A stretch of 64,000 nt of DNA, taken from positions 186,001 through 250,000 of the forward strand of contig NZ_CP109031.1 in NCBI RefSeq assembly GCF_036226925.1. The letters run 5' to 3'. The notes beneath the pieces are model-generated. The model made no database searches. It saw only the letters and a list, made by a program, of their open reading frames with translations, and had not been told where the DNA came from. The translations under genes were made by a program, and so were the position numbers. This stretch comes from Streptomyces sp. NBC_00659 (GTDB taxonomy: Bacteria; Actinomycetota; Actinomycetes; Streptomycetales; Streptomycetaceae). The stretch's first letter is position 1. Every line of letters begins with the position of its first letter. Positions 26,744-35,843 of the stretch are shown piece after piece.

Positions 26744-27202
26744 CTATGCACCCTCGTTGTCACCGCGCAGGGAATGGATCATGCTCTGCAGGATCCGGAA
26801 CGCGTCTGACTGCTCGGTCTCGGTCAGGCCGGCCAGCATTCTGGCCTCGACGGACCGGACGGCTGCGCTCGCCTTCTCGAGGCTTCGTCGGCCGCGAGGC
26901 GTGAGCCGCGTGGGAAGCACCTTCCCGACGGGTGCCTCCGCAGGCCTGGTCACGTAGCCGTCTCGTTCCAGGGTCTGGAGCAGCACGTTCATCGTCTGCC
27001 GTGTCACGAACGCGCCCCGCGCGAGCTCGGAGTTCGACAAGCCCGGTCGTTGCGCCAGCAGCTCGATGCAGGAGTAGTGCGTCACGCTCATCCCGAGCGG
27101 CCGCAGCACTTCCTCCATGGCCGCGCGGAGGGCGCTCGACGCTTCTTTGAGCAGGTAGCCCAGTGACGTCTCCAGGTTGACGCCGACACCTTCTTGACTC
27201 AT
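26744..27202 (-). CDS. MarR-family transcriptional regulator
   Basis: A 152-residue winged-helix regulator: LGYLLKEASSALRAAMEEVL (dimerisation helix), SVTHYSCIELLAQRPGLSNS, recognition helix TRQTMNVLLQTLERDGYV and wing PTRLTPRGRRSLEKA. I chose ATG 27202 (MSQEGVGVNLETSLGYLLKE); the open frame extends upstream across the promoter but without coding character. It is divergent from a VOC-family gene with two identical dyads between them, so it probably represses both genes and releases them on binding a small molecule. Confidence 0.9.
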   Translation of the reverse strand: MSQEGVGVNLETSLGYLLKEASSALRAAMEEVLRPLGMSVTHYSCIELLAQRPGLSNSELARGAFVTRQTMNVLLQTLERDGYVTRPAEAPVGKVLPTRLTPRGRRSLEKASAAVRSVEARMLAGLTETEQSDAFRILQSMIHSLRGDNEGA

Positions 27203-27217
27203 GTCAGTATTCTGACA
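27202..27217. promoter_or_regulatory. MarR operator 1
   Basis: TGTCAGTATTCTGACA: perfect 6-bp inverted repeat with a 4-base spacer, abutting the MarR start codon. Confidence 0.8.
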
Positions 27218-27229
27218 TAGGTTGACGCA

Positions 27230-27245
27230 TGTCAGAAAACTGACA
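27230..27245. promoter_or_regulatory. MarR operator 2
   Basis: TGTCAGAAAACTGACA: same half-sites and spacing as operator 1, centres 28 bp apart, 20 bases before the VOC gene start. Confidence 0.8.
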
Positions 27246-27265
27246 CGAAAAGAAGGAGCGTCATC

Positions 27266-27634
27266 ATGCCCGTCACCGGCCCCGACTTCATCTCGCTCCA
27301 AGTGCGCGGCCTCGACGCTTCGCAGGCGTTCTACGAGCAGTACCTGGGCCTCGTCCGCTCGTCGGCCGGACCTCCGCACGCCGTCGTCTTCGAGACGAAG
27401 CCGATCGCGTTCGCACTCCGCGACGTCATTCCCGGCACCGACCTCGCATCCGTCGCTCAGCCCGGCATCGGTGCCGCGATCTGGCTCCACGCCACCGACG
27501 TCCAGGCCATCCACGACGCGCTCGTCGCCGACGGTCACACCATCGTCTCCGCACCGATCGACGGTCCCTTCGGTCGGACCTTCACCTTCGCCGACCCCGA
27601 CGGCTACCAGGTCACGCTCCACGACCGCGCTTGA
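27266..27634 (+). CDS. VOC-family (glyoxalase/bleomycin resistance-type) protein
   Basis: A 122-residue vicinal-oxygen-chelate fold protein with two beta-alpha-beta-beta-beta modules: FISLQVRGLDASQAFYEQYL at the N-terminus and AIWLHATDVQAIHDALVADG ... GRTFTFADPDGYQVTLHD at the C-terminus. Such proteins act as metal-dependent lyases, dioxygenases or drug-binding resistance proteins. ATG 27266 follows AAGGAG. The MarR neighbour and shared operators point to ligand-induced detoxification; the substrate is unknown. Its stop abuts the ISL3 transposase frame. Confidence 0.88.
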   Translation: MPVTGPDFISLQVRGLDASQAFYEQYLGLVRSSAGPPHAVVFETKPIAFALRDVIPGTDLASVAQPGIGAAIWLHATDVQAIHDALVADGHTIVSAPIDGPFGRTFTFADPDGYQVTLHDRA

Positions 27635-28872
27635 TCGACCAAACGCCACCGGCCGATCATCAGCGGTTGCGCCCTGGGCTCGTGCGTGACGCCACCTTCC
27701 GCCCTGATGACCGGTGCCATGCCTGCGGCTGTCTGGGGGTGCCGCGCGACAGCGTGCTGCGCCGACCGGCGCACGTCCCGCTCGGCTGGCGGGCAACGAT
27801 CCTGCACGTCCGCATCCGCCGCTACCGCTGTTCGGGCTGCGGGCAGGTCTGGCGCCAAGACACGACCGCGGCCGCCGCGCCGAGGGCGAAACTCTCGACG
27901 CAGGCGGTGACGTGGGTATTGAAGAGTGTCGTCATCGCCCGGATCGCCGCCGGGCTCGGGGTGTCCTGGCACACCGTCAATGACGCCGTCCTGGCGACCG
28001 GCCACCAGTTGCTGATCGCCGACCCGACCCGCTTCGACGGTGTCCAAGCCCTGGGCGTGGATGAGCATGCATGGCGCCACACCCGCCGCGGGGACAAGTT
28101 CGTCACCGTCATCATCGATCTCACCCCGGTCCGCGACGGCACCGGACCGTCGAGACTGCTGGACATGGTCGAAGGCCGATCCAAGCAGGTGTTCAAGACC
28201 TGGCTCGAGGCCCAGACACCAGCGTTCCGCGACGGGATCGAGATCGTGGCCATGGACGGCATCACCGGCTTCAAGACCGCCGCAGCCGAAGAAGTCCCCC
28301 ACACAGTCGCGGTGATGGACCCGTTTCATGTTGTCGCCCTGGCCGGCGACGCGCTGGACCGATGCCGCCAACGCGTCCGGCAAGACACCTGCGGGCACCG
28401 CGGCCGGGTCGGTGATCCGCTCTACGGCATCCGCAGAGTGCCGCGCACCGGTGTCAGCCTGCTCACCGACCGCCAACACGCCCGACTCACCAACGTATTC
28501 ACTGCCGATGAACACGCCGCGGTCGAGGCGACCTGGGGTGCCTACCAGCGCATCGTGTCCGCCTACCGGCAACCCGACCGCCGCGCCGGCAAGACCGAAC
28601 TCGCCGCCGTCATCAAGACGATCAGCCACGGCGTCCCGGCCGGACTGCCCGAACTGAGTCGACTCGGCAGAACACTGAAACAGCGCGCCGCTGACGTGCT
28701 GGCCTACTTCGACCGGCCCGGCACGTTCAACGGCCCGACCGAGGCCATCAACGGCCGACTCGAACACCTGTGCGTCACCGCCCTCGGCTTCCGCAACCTG
28801 ACCAACTACATCACGCGCAGCCTGCTTGACACCGGCGGCTTCAGACCCCGACTACACCCTCTACTGCGATGA
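27631..28872 (+). CDS. ISL3-family transposase, N-terminus uncertain
   Basis: A 413-codon frame with ISL3 features: zinc-finger-like Cys pairs (CHACG, CSGCG), the helix-turn-helix (ARIAAGLGVSWHTVNDAVLA), DDE region (VQALGVDEHAWRH, VVAMDGITGFK, AVMDPFHVV) and the conserved end GPTEAINGRLEHL ... FRNLTNYITRSLL. The first codons (TTG 27631) overlap the VOC stop and the usual N-terminal ~30 residues do not seem present, so the element may be 5'-truncated. Ends with RPRLHPLLR; a copy of this end lies inverted at 26627. Confidence 0.85.
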   Translation: MIDQTPPADHQRLRPGLVRDATFRPDDRCHACGCLGVPRDSVLRRPAHVPLGWRATILHVRIRRYRCSGCGQVWRQDTTAAAAPRAKLSTQAVTWVLKSVVIARIAAGLGVSWHTVNDAVLATGHQLLIADPTRFDGVQALGVDEHAWRHTRRGDKFVTVIIDLTPVRDGTGPSRLLDMVEGRSKQVFKTWLEAQTPAFRDGIEIVAMDGITGFKTAAAEEVPHTVAVMDPFHVVALAGDALDRCRQRVRQDTCGHRGRVGDPLYGIRRVPRTGVSLLTDRQHARLTNVFTADEHAAVEATWGAYQRIVSAYRQPDRRAGKTELAAVIKTISHGVPAGLPELSRLGRTLKQRAADVLAYFDRPGTFNGPTEAINGRLEHLCVTALGFRNLTNYITRSLLDTGGFRPRLHPLLR

Positions 28873-29791
28873 GCCACAAAACGCTCTTTAAGGCCGTTCC
28901 ACTGGGGATGCAGACTTTTCTCATTCTCTGAAACTTCGCAGGACACAGCGTTGATCCGTCGATCAAACCCCACATAATCCTCTTCTCGCTTTTTGAAGCG
29001 CTGCAGGCCAGAGAGCCATAAAGGGCCTTCAGCCTGCGATCTAGTTGCGGCGGCATACCCGATGCGCCGGCCGAACACCACGAAAATGTTTCCGCAGCAA
29101 CCGGCCCCACCCACCGCGTCGGGCCCACAGATCCGGCGCCCGCTCCCCCAACACTTCCCTCAGCTGCGGTGCAGCCCCTCCCGCCGCTCGTTCCGACGCG
29201 AACGAGGTTCGCAAGGTAGCTGGACAGCGCACGACGCATCTGAGACCACCTCGTCACCAACTCAGGCCCGCTGCCGAGCACCTATTCGGCCAACATGTCA
29301 CTTTGTCGTGCGCCCGATCCGGGCTCCATCACCCGCCGGTCTTGGCATGGTGCCAGCGTGCGACGGCCGAATGGCTCCCCGACTGATTGACGCGACCACA
29401 ACGGCATTGTGCAGGTCGAAGCGTCAGTCCAGTCGCCTCGGTCGTCGTCCACCACAGGCATCCGGGCTCGGTTCTGGAACTCAACGACACGGACGTCCAG
29501 CGGCGAAAGGCCGAAGGTGCGGAAGCTGTTGGCTTTCTCAGCCTTTGCGCAGGCTCGTCCCGTTCGAATCGAATCCCAGAGTGGCCCAAGATTTCGCCAT
29601 GAAAATGGACCATACCCCTGGGCTGCTCCACTCCTAAGGTCGAAGACATGACGACGAGTGAATAGCAGTCCGGCCGGCGCTGTCCAGATCGGCCGGCCGT
29701 CTCCTATCAGCCCACCGAGGGGATACCGAACGGGCCTTCCATCCCCGCAACGTTTCCACCAAAGAGACAAACGACCAAGGAGGCAATTCCC
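28873..29791. other. Spacer of ~920 bases, no clear gene
   Basis: Only weak coding signals. A minus-strand reading near 29420-29540 (GLSPLDVRVVEFQNRARMPV) looks protein-like but has no start and no family. A short hairpin CGGCCGGC/GCCGGCCG lies at 29671-29699. AAGGAGG at the end is the ribosome site of the next gene. Confidence 0.4.
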
Positions 29792-30709
29792 ATGAAAGCG
29801 ATCGTGGTGACGGACCAGACCGCGGGAACAGCCGGGATGAAGCTTGTGGAGCGGCCCGAGCCGTCTGCAGCGATCAACGACGTCATCGTTCGGATTCACG
29901 CATCGGGCTTCGTGCCGACCGAGCTGGAGTGGCCATCGACCTGGACCGATCGCGCCGGCCGTGACAAGACGCCGTCGATCCCCGGCCACGAGCTGGCTGG
30001 AGTGGTCACCGCCCTCGGTTACGGCACGACGGGGCTGTCGGTCGGGCAGCGGGTGTTCGGCCTCGCCGACTGGCACCGTGACGGCACCCTGGCGGAGTAC
30101 GTGGCAATCGAAGCACGCAACCTCGCGCCCCTGCCCGGCGACGTCGACTACACGGTAGGCGCCTCCCTGCCCATCTCAGGTCTGACCGCATGGCAGGGAC
30201 TGTTCCAGCACGGCCGCCTTCAGCCCGGCCAGACCGTCCTCGCCCACGGCGCGGCCGGGGCAGTCGGGACGATGGTGACCCAGCTCGCACGTGAGGCCGG
30301 CGCATACGTCATCGGCACCGGACGTGCCGCCGACCGTGAGAAGGCACTCGATTTCGGCGCGCATGAGTTCGTCGACCTTGAGAATGACGCGCTGGAGGAC
30401 GTCGGCGACGTCGATCTGGTCTTCGATGTCCTCGGGGGCGACGTTCAAAAGCGGTCCTTTGCCCTGATCAAGGCTGGAGGAACGCTGGTATCCATCGTCG
30501 GCCCGGTCGAGGCGCGGCCCGCTGAGGGCCTGGCGGTGGATTTCGTTGTCGAGGCCGATCGTGCCGAACTGGGTGAGGTCGTGCAGCGGGTGCGGGACGG
30601 ACGGCTGCGGACGAACATCGGTGACGTCTCGTCCCTCGACGATGCCGTCGCCGCCCTCAACCCGACCGAGCGACGCAAGGGAAAGACGATCATCCGCGTT
30701 TGTCCCTGA
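29792..30709 (+). CDS. NADP-dependent quinone-type oxidoreductase (MDR family)
   Basis: A 305-residue medium-chain dehydrogenase/reductase without the structural zinc Cys set, as in quinone oxidoreductases. Features: N-terminal MKAIVVTDQTAGTAGMKLVE, catalytic-domain PSIPGHELAGVV, the substrate gate GASLPISGLTAWQGLF and the Rossmann motif VLAHGAAGAVGTMVTQLARE followed by GTGRA, which favours NADPH. ATG 29792 follows AAGGAGG. Stands alone, with hairpin 30727 downstream. Substrate unknown. Confidence 0.9.
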   Translation: MKAIVVTDQTAGTAGMKLVERPEPSAAINDVIVRIHASGFVPTELEWPSTWTDRAGRDKTPSIPGHELAGVVTALGYGTTGLSVGQRVFGLADWHRDGTLAEYVAIEARNLAPLPGDVDYTVGASLPISGLTAWQGLFQHGRLQPGQTVLAHGAAGAVGTMVTQLAREAGAYVIGTGRAADREKALDFGAHEFVDLENDALEDVGDVDLVFDVLGGDVQKRSFALIKAGGTLVSIVGPVEARPAEGLAVDFVVEADRAELGEVVQRVRDGRLRTNIGDVSSLDDAVAALNPTERRKGKTIIRVCP

Positions 30710-30726
30710 GGACTTGGGACAATGAC

Positions 30727-30751
30727 CCGCCCTCCCCCTTCCAGAGGGCGG
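30727..30751 (+). terminator. Hairpin downstream of the oxidoreductase gene
   Basis: CCGCCCTC ... GAGGGCGG, 8-bp stem with a 9-base loop, 18 bases after the stop. No T-run, as is common in Streptomyces. Confidence 0.55.
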
Positions 30752-30795
30752 GGCGTGCAGGGCGGGGGGCCTTGACCCGGAATCTTGGACACGGG

Positions 30796-31302
30796 TTATG
30801 CGGCTGGGGCCAGGTTAGTTGATGTTGTGGCGAGTGCTGTTTCGTAGGTGATCGGGCTGCGTTGTCCGAGGCTGGAATGGCGGCGTCGGATGTTGTACCG
30901 GTGGAGCCAGCGGAAGAGATCGAGGCGGGCTTCGCGCTCGTCGGCCCAGTCCCTGCGGCCCTGGAGCGTCTCTCGCTTGCAGGTCGCGTTGAAGGACTCG
31001 GCGAGCGCGTTGTCCGCTGAGCTGCCGACGGCGCTCATCCTCTGGATCACGCCCGCCCGGCGGCAGGCGTCGGCGAACACCCGGCTCGTGTATTGGGCGC
31101 CGTGGTCGGTGTGCATGTGATTCGCGATCGCCCAGCCGGCCAGGCGCCGGGAAGCGAGGTCGATGACCGTGGCCAGATACAGGAACTTCCCGCCAGTCAG
31201 CGGGAGATAGGTGATGTCGCCGACGTACTTCGTGTTCACGGCCTCGGCGGTGAAGTCGCGGCCGATGAAGAGCGAGGACTCGCCCTTCGTCTGCGCTGTC
31301 AT
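30796..31302 (-). pseudogene. IS3-family OrfB fragment with internal deletion
   Basis: Encodes GRDFTAEAVNTKYVGDITYL (first catalytic Asp), then LAGWAIANHMHTDHGAQYTS, SADNALAESFNATCKRETLQ and RHSSLGQRSPITYE. Between NHM and HTDHGAQ about 25 residues normally present (RTELV...GAV) are gone, yet the frame is kept, so the two catalytic Asp motifs are abnormally close. The N-terminal part and OrfA are missing. Confidence 0.85.
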
Positions 31303-31362
31303 CGGTCAAACCGAGCAGACAGCCAGGCGCGATGCCGTCCCAGACGCCCGGTGCACAAAGCC

Positions 31363-31740
31363 TCAAACCACGCATGTGGTGGTTACTGACCCGGTGTCCT
31401 TGCGCCGGTCGGGCAGTACCTCGACCCGCTCGCCGGTCTCCGCATTCGTGATGATCGCGGCGTACCGGTGGCCCTTGAGCAGAGCGAATTCGTCGATACC
31501 TGCTACTCGGGGCGTCGGTCTGTCCGGCAGCGCGATGCGCATCAGCCGGTTCAGCACCGACGCCGACGACAGCGCCTGATTCAACACCGTCAGCACCCGC
31601 ACCCCCGCAGAGCCAGCCAGTGCAACCGCGACAGCCTCCACGATCCGCCGTAGCGCCGGGGTCCTGCGTTGATAGCGCTCCGTCAGTCGAGATCGCCCAG
31701 GAGTTCGGGGTGCGAATGCCCCGAGAAGACCGCCAGACAC
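31363..31740 (-). pseudogene. ISL3-family transposase central fragment
   Basis: RLTERYQRRTPALRRIVEAV ... ALAGSAGVRVLTVLNQALSS ... RVAGIDEFALLKGHRYAAII is the middle of an ISL3 transposase including the first Asp (GIDEFA). Both ends are lost; the flanking codons of the open frame are chimeric. Confidence 0.85.
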
Positions 31741-31855
31741 TGCGTCACGCGACGAAGCCGCTGCATCCGCTCAGTGTTCCCGTCGGGAAGAGAAGGCAGG
31801 TAGGCCCCCACACTCCTGAAGTCAGCCGCTGCGGTCTCCGTGAAAGGGACGTTCC

Positions 31856-32317
31856 ATGGTCGAAGTCGAACGCACGCTCACCCTGCACCACCCTCTGCCG
31901 GACGTGGTGGCTTACCTGGCCGACTTCTCGCACGCGCAGGAATGGGACCCGGGCACGGTGAGCTGCCGTCCGGCCAGAGCCGGCGCTCCCGTCACCAAGG
32001 GTGCCGAATGGCTCAACGTCTCGATGTTCCGCGGACGACGCACCGAACTCCGCTACCGGCTGGTCCGGCTCGAGGACCTGCGTCTGACCTTCGTCGGACG
32101 CAACCGCACCGCCACCTCCACGGACGACCTGACCTTCCGCGAGGAGAACGGCGCCACCCTTCTCACCTACCGGGCCCGTATCGACTTCCACGGCCTGGCA
32201 CGGCTGGCCTCTCCGTTCCTGCGCGGAGAATTCGAACACCTGGGGGACGAGGTGGTCCAAAGGATGCCCCAAGCGGTGTACAGCTACTTCGGCGCCGGCA
32301 GGGGCTCGACGGGCTGA
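31856..32317 (+). CDS. SRPBCC (START/polyketide cyclase-like) protein
   Basis: A 153-residue protein opening with VEVERTLTLHHPLPDVVAYL ... FSHAQEWDPGTVSC, typical of SRPBCC helix-grip proteins that bind hydrophobic ligands, and with the C-terminal amphipathic helix (FLRGEFEHLGDEVVQRMPQA). No membrane segment. GAAAGGGA precedes the ATG. Function unknown; may form a pair with the DUF4383 gene 119 bases downstream. Confidence 0.8.
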   Translation: MVEVERTLTLHHPLPDVVAYLADFSHAQEWDPGTVSCRPARAGAPVTKGAEWLNVSMFRGRRTELRYRLVRLEDLRLTFVGRNRTATSTDDLTFREENGATLLTYRARIDFHGLARLASPFLRGEFEHLGDEVVQRMPQAVYSYFGAGRGSTG

Positions 32318-32436
32318 TCCCGCCATCCCAGGACGCGATGCAACCACTCGGCAACTTTCGACTGAATAAAGGCGCGAAACGCAAGAAAAGGCGCCGCTTT
32401 CGCGGGCCTGACTCCCGGCAAGAGAAGGACCGAGCG

Positions 32437-33021
32437 ATGAAGCTTCAGGATGAACTGCCCGTCGACCACCACCTGGCCGCCGTGTACCGCTGGGGGGCCG
32501 CCTTCTGCGGGGTGATCCTGCTCGTTTTCGGCATCCTCGGCTTCGCCGACGAGCTCAGTCCGTTCAACACCGAAGGGCAGAGCATCGCGGGCATGTCGAC
32601 CAACGGCGCCCTCAGCCTGATCTCCGTGCTGGTCGGCTTGACCCTGATCATCGGCGGCAGCATCGGCGGCAACGTCGCCTCCACGCTCAACATGGCGGTG
32701 GGAACCCTGTTCCTGCTCAGCGGATTCGTCCACATTTTCATCCTCGACCGGCCCGCCAACATCCTCGACTTCGGCATGACCAACGTCATCTTCAGCTTCG
32801 TCATGGGGCTGGTGATCTTGACATTCGGCATGTACGGCCGCGTGTCGAGCAAGCTTCCGCACGACAACCCGTACTGGCGGCGTCGTCACCCCCGGAAGGC
32901 CGCCGAGGAATCCCTCGCCCGGCGCAGGCAGCCGGTTCCCGCAGGGGCGCTGCCGACCGGCACGGGCCGGACCGCCCTGCGTGGAGCGGCCGGGTCTCCC
33001 GGCTCGCGACACGGCCACTGA
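32437..33021 (+). CDS. DUF4383 membrane protein
   Basis: A 194-residue protein with four hydrophobic segments (AAFCGVILLVFGILGF, ALSLISVLVGLTLIIGG, LNMAVGTLFLLSGFVHIFIL, IFSFVMGLVILTFGMYG), the DUF4383 pattern, and a basic Arg/Pro-rich cytoplasmic tail. ATG 32437 follows AGAAGGAC; the longer frame upstream overlaps the SRPBCC gene and is not used. Function unknown. Confidence 0.85.
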   Translation: MKLQDELPVDHHLAAVYRWGAAFCGVILLVFGILGFADELSPFNTEGQSIAGMSTNGALSLISVLVGLTLIIGGSIGGNVASTLNMAVGTLFLLSGFVHIFILDRPANILDFGMTNVIFSFVMGLVILTFGMYGRVSSKLPHDNPYWRRRHPRKAAEESLARRRQPVPAGALPTGTGRTALRGAAGSPGSRHGH

Positions 33022-33218
33022 GGGATCCGGCTTGGCCACGACACGTTCGCGCCGAAGTACCCCGCCTATCCGTCCAGGCAGGCGACGCAGCGGGCCGGGC
33101 CAACAGGCGCAGTGGCGGTTGTTCAGGTCCGGTCAGTGGTGGGACTTTGACGTGCTCCCTGGCCTGAAGTCCAGGGATTCCGGCCTGGGTCGTCTGACCC
33201 ATCCGGTGGCTCCCTGCT

Positions 33219-33797
33219 TCAACGCGCTGTGCGGGCACGTGTGCCCGTCTTACCGGCACTCCACAAGGTGAGGCTGGTTTCGGCGAGGCATCCGTCGATG
33301 AGGTTGCTGCGGTACTGGATCTGGCGGAGACCGTGCCGGAGCGTGCGCATGAGGTGGTCTGGGTCGGTGAAGGCGGTGTTTGCCTGGCTGCTGCGTCGCA
33401 GTAGTGACCAGATGCCCTCGACGGGGTTGAGGTCGGGTGGGTAGGCCGGCAGGAAGTAGCAGCTGATCCAGTCGTGGGTGTCGATGAACTGCCGCATTCG
33501 GCGGTCCTTGTGGACATTGAGGTTGTCCCGGACGAGCACGATGGGTGCGCCGAGTTGCTGGTGGGCGTCGATGAGGAGATCGCGGTAGTCGGTCCAGGTG
33601 AAGCTGCGTCTGCCGCCTCGTTTGTGATCGACGTGCCGTTTGGGCCGGTAGGTCAGGCGTATGCGTTCGCCGTGCTTGTAGCAGGCGAGCGCGGCGATGG
33701 AGATGCGGCGCTGGGAGCGTCCGCGCACCCGGATGACGGGTGTGTGTCCGCGCCTGGCCCAGGTGCGGGTGGTGGGCGGCGTCATCGGGAGGCTCAG
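33219..33797 (-). pseudogene. IS630-family transposase C-terminal part
   Basis: Encodes LSLPMTPPTTRTWARRGHTP ... LVRDNLNVHKDRRMRQFIDT ... YFLPAYPPDLNPVEGIWSLL, the DDE_3 catalytic core end of IS630 transposases (second Asp in RDNLN, Glu in NPVE). The first half is missing: the sequence meets the ISL3 left end at 33791, and the two share CTGAGC. Confidence 0.85.
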
Positions 33798-35489
33798 TCA
33801 AGATTTTCGTGACGTGGTGACGGAGTGTGGCTTGGGTCAGGCCAGGAGGACTCGTTTGCGGAGTAGTGCGAAGCCGGCTCTCCCATACATCTGTCGTTTC
33901 AGCATCTTGATCCGGTTGACGTGGCCTTCGACAGGGCCGGAACTCCAGGGCAGGGTAAGGCCTGCAGTGACAGCCTGGTGATCACGCCGAAGACCGTCGG
34001 CAAAGGCGTGCAGGGCGGGTAGGTCATCGGCGTGGACAGCGTCTGTCCACGCCGGCAGGTTGTTTCCGCCGAGGTTGCAGACCATGCGGGCGAAGGCGGC
34101 CACGTGACTGCGGGCGGCAATCAACTCCGGGCACCGGGTGAGCACTTCACCCAGTTGGCGTTCTTCGTCGTCACGCAGGTGCTGGGGGTTCCACATGATC
34201 CAGTTGGTGACCTGCTGCGGTTTGAGTACCGGGGCCGGCGACCGGATGGAGCCGAGGTCGGTACGAAGCGGGCGGAGATAGCGTCGGACCGCTTGTGGGG
34301 TTCGTCCCGGGTAGCCCTGGGTCTGGATCTCCCGGAAGAGACGGGCAGCATCGGTGCATCCTTCGTTCCAGCGCCGGATCAGGTAAGGCTTGTAGTCGTC
34401 CAGGCGTGTGGTGCGAAGGGCGCCTTCGATGAGACCGTCGAGGTTCTTGCAGTGGGCATAGCGTTCCGCCGTGTGCCGGGCAAGGCCCAACTCCCGCGCG
34501 ATGGCGCTGATCGTCCATCCGCGGGCCAGCAGTCGGTGAACTGCCTTGTGCCGCTCCCGTGTCCGAGTGACCAGCCACTTCTCCGCACCGGTGTCCGGAT
34601 TGAGGATCGAGGGCGGAGCCGCGGCCATGCGCCGGGCCGAAGGGGTGCTCACCTCAGGTCCTTGCAGACAAGGACGGTGAGCGATCACAGTGCGCTCGAC
34701 AGCGGTGGCCAGGTTGTCCCATAAATGCCACCGGTCGGCGACCTGCAGCGCGCCCGGAGCGCCTGCGCGGGCCGCCTCTGCATAGGCGCCGGCCCGGTCC
34801 CGGCAGATCACCTCGATCCCCGGGTGTCCGGCCAGCCAGACAGCCACAGGTTCCTTCTCCCTGCCAGGCAGCAGGTCAAGGACGGCATGGGACTCGACGT
34901 CGACCAGCACCGTCCCATATCTGCGCCCACGTCGAGTGGCGAAGTCATCCACCCCGAGCACCCGCGGTGAGGGAGGGCAGAGGTCGGGCAGCGCCATCAG
35001 CACATTCAGCAGCGTCGTCCGGCTGACGACGATATGCAGCACGGCGGCGAGCCGCGCACCGGCCCGGCCGGCAAGCGCCAGTGCAATGGCCTGTACCAGG
35101 GCCGCCAGCAAGACAGTGCGGCGTCCGTACCGGATGGTCAGTCCTTCGACCTGCTCGACAAAGGTACGACGCGCACAACTGACGACATCGCAGAACAATC
35201 GCCGCACCGACAGGTCGATGACCACTGCACGCCCGCCCACGGCGGCATCCGCCAGACACCGTCGATACCAACTGTGGACCCGGCCCGAGGAAACGCCGCA
35301 GTCGGGACACTCAAGTGCACCATGGCGGGTGCGGGCTTGGACCCGCACCACGCCGTCCTCCACCCCCACACGTTCCACCAGCACCTTCTCCAGGTGCGGA
35401 AATACCATGTCCAGCAAGTCATCACACACTGCAGACCATGCCACCGAAGTGACGCTCGGTCACCCCGTCACGAAAATCTTGACTGAGCC
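33791..35489. mobile_element. Complete-looking ISL3 element
   Basis: Left end GGCTCAGTCAAGATTTTCGT (33791) is repeated inverted at the right end (to 35489): 24 bases identical, then one mismatch and further similarity. Length ~1699 bp with one intact transposase. No 8-bp target duplication was seen (CATCGGGA versus GAACGAGT), so the flanks have been rearranged since insertion. Confidence 0.85.
33837..35444 (-). CDS. ISL3-family transposase, intact
   Basis: A 535-residue transposase: N-terminal zinc finger (CPDCGVSSGRVHSWYRR ... CDVVSCARRTF), DDE region with VLGVDDFATRRGRRYGTVLV and QVADRWHLWDNL, helix-turn-helix (WTISAIARELGLARHTAERY) and C-terminal SSGPVEGHVNRIKMLKRQMY. No frameshift, within good terminal repeats, so potentially functional. 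Its C-terminus matches the remnant at 6571. Confidence 0.92.
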   Translation of the reverse strand: MAWSAVCDDLLDMVFPHLEKVLVERVGVEDGVVRVQARTRHGALECPDCGVSSGRVHSWYRRCLADAAVGGRAVVIDLSVRRLFCDVVSCARRTFVEQVEGLTIRYGRRTVLLAALVQAIALALAGRAGARLAAVLHIVVSRTTLLNVLMALPDLCPPSPRVLGVDDFATRRGRRYGTVLVDVESHAVLDLLPGREKEPVAVWLAGHPGIEVICRDRAGAYAEAARAGAPGALQVADRWHLWDNLATAVERTVIAHRPCLQGPEVSTPSARRMAAAPPSILNPDTGAEKWLVTRTRERHKAVHRLLARGWTISAIARELGLARHTAERYAHCKNLDGLIEGALRTTRLDDYKPYLIRRWNEGCTDAARLFREIQTQGYPGRTPQAVRRYLRPLRTDLGSIRSPAPVLKPQQVTNWIMWNPQHLRDDEERQLGEVLTRCPELIAARSHVAAFARMVCNLGGNNLPAWTDAVHADDLPALHAFADGLRRDHQAVTAGLTLPWSSGPVEGHVNRIKMLKRQMYGRAGFALLRKRVLLA

Positions 35490-35843
35490 GAACGAGTTCT
35501 GGCTCGGGTTCTGTGGAGGGGTCACGGTGAGTGGGCGAGCCGCTGCCGCATCGGATGCGCTCGGAGCCGAGGTGAGGTGAGCTCCAGGGCCCGGTTGTCC
35601 TGTCCGGCAGCCATGCGGTCGAGCCATCGTTCCCACCAGGCCAGAAAGTCCGGGCGGAGGAGACGTACGGGCCCCAGAAGCCGTCTGCGTTGCCTGGAGC
35701 CGCTGTTCATGGCCGGCAGCGGTCACGGATACGTCAGGAACCCGCGCGGGTGCCGTCATTGAGGGCCGTATGGCGTGGCGGGACCGCTCCTGCCCCAGGA
35801 GCCGAACTTGACGCAGCGGCATCGCCCACCCCGCCGAGGTCGC
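35490..35843. other. Spacer with a possible C-terminal protein fragment
   Basis: A minus-strand frame at 35522-35710 gives LLGPVRLLRPDFLAWWERWL followed by DRMAAGQDNRALELTS, which looks like the end of a real protein but has no recognised family. Probably a gene remnant cut by the ISL3 element. Confidence 0.35.

Noticed and set aside
28841..29281. Minus-strand 146-codon frame in the spacer after the ISL3 transposase
   Set aside because: No ribosome site, no domain, and mixed composition; partly antisense of the transposase end.
29671..29699. Hairpin CGGCCGGC/GCCGGCCG
   Set aside because: Short GC-only stem in a non-coding region with no T-run or adjoining gene end; expected by chance at this base composition.
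31840..32436. Upstream extension of the DUF4383 gene across the SRPBCC gene
   Set aside because: Out-of-frame overlap with a clear SRPBCC gene; ATG 32437 has its own ribosome site and starts the domain.
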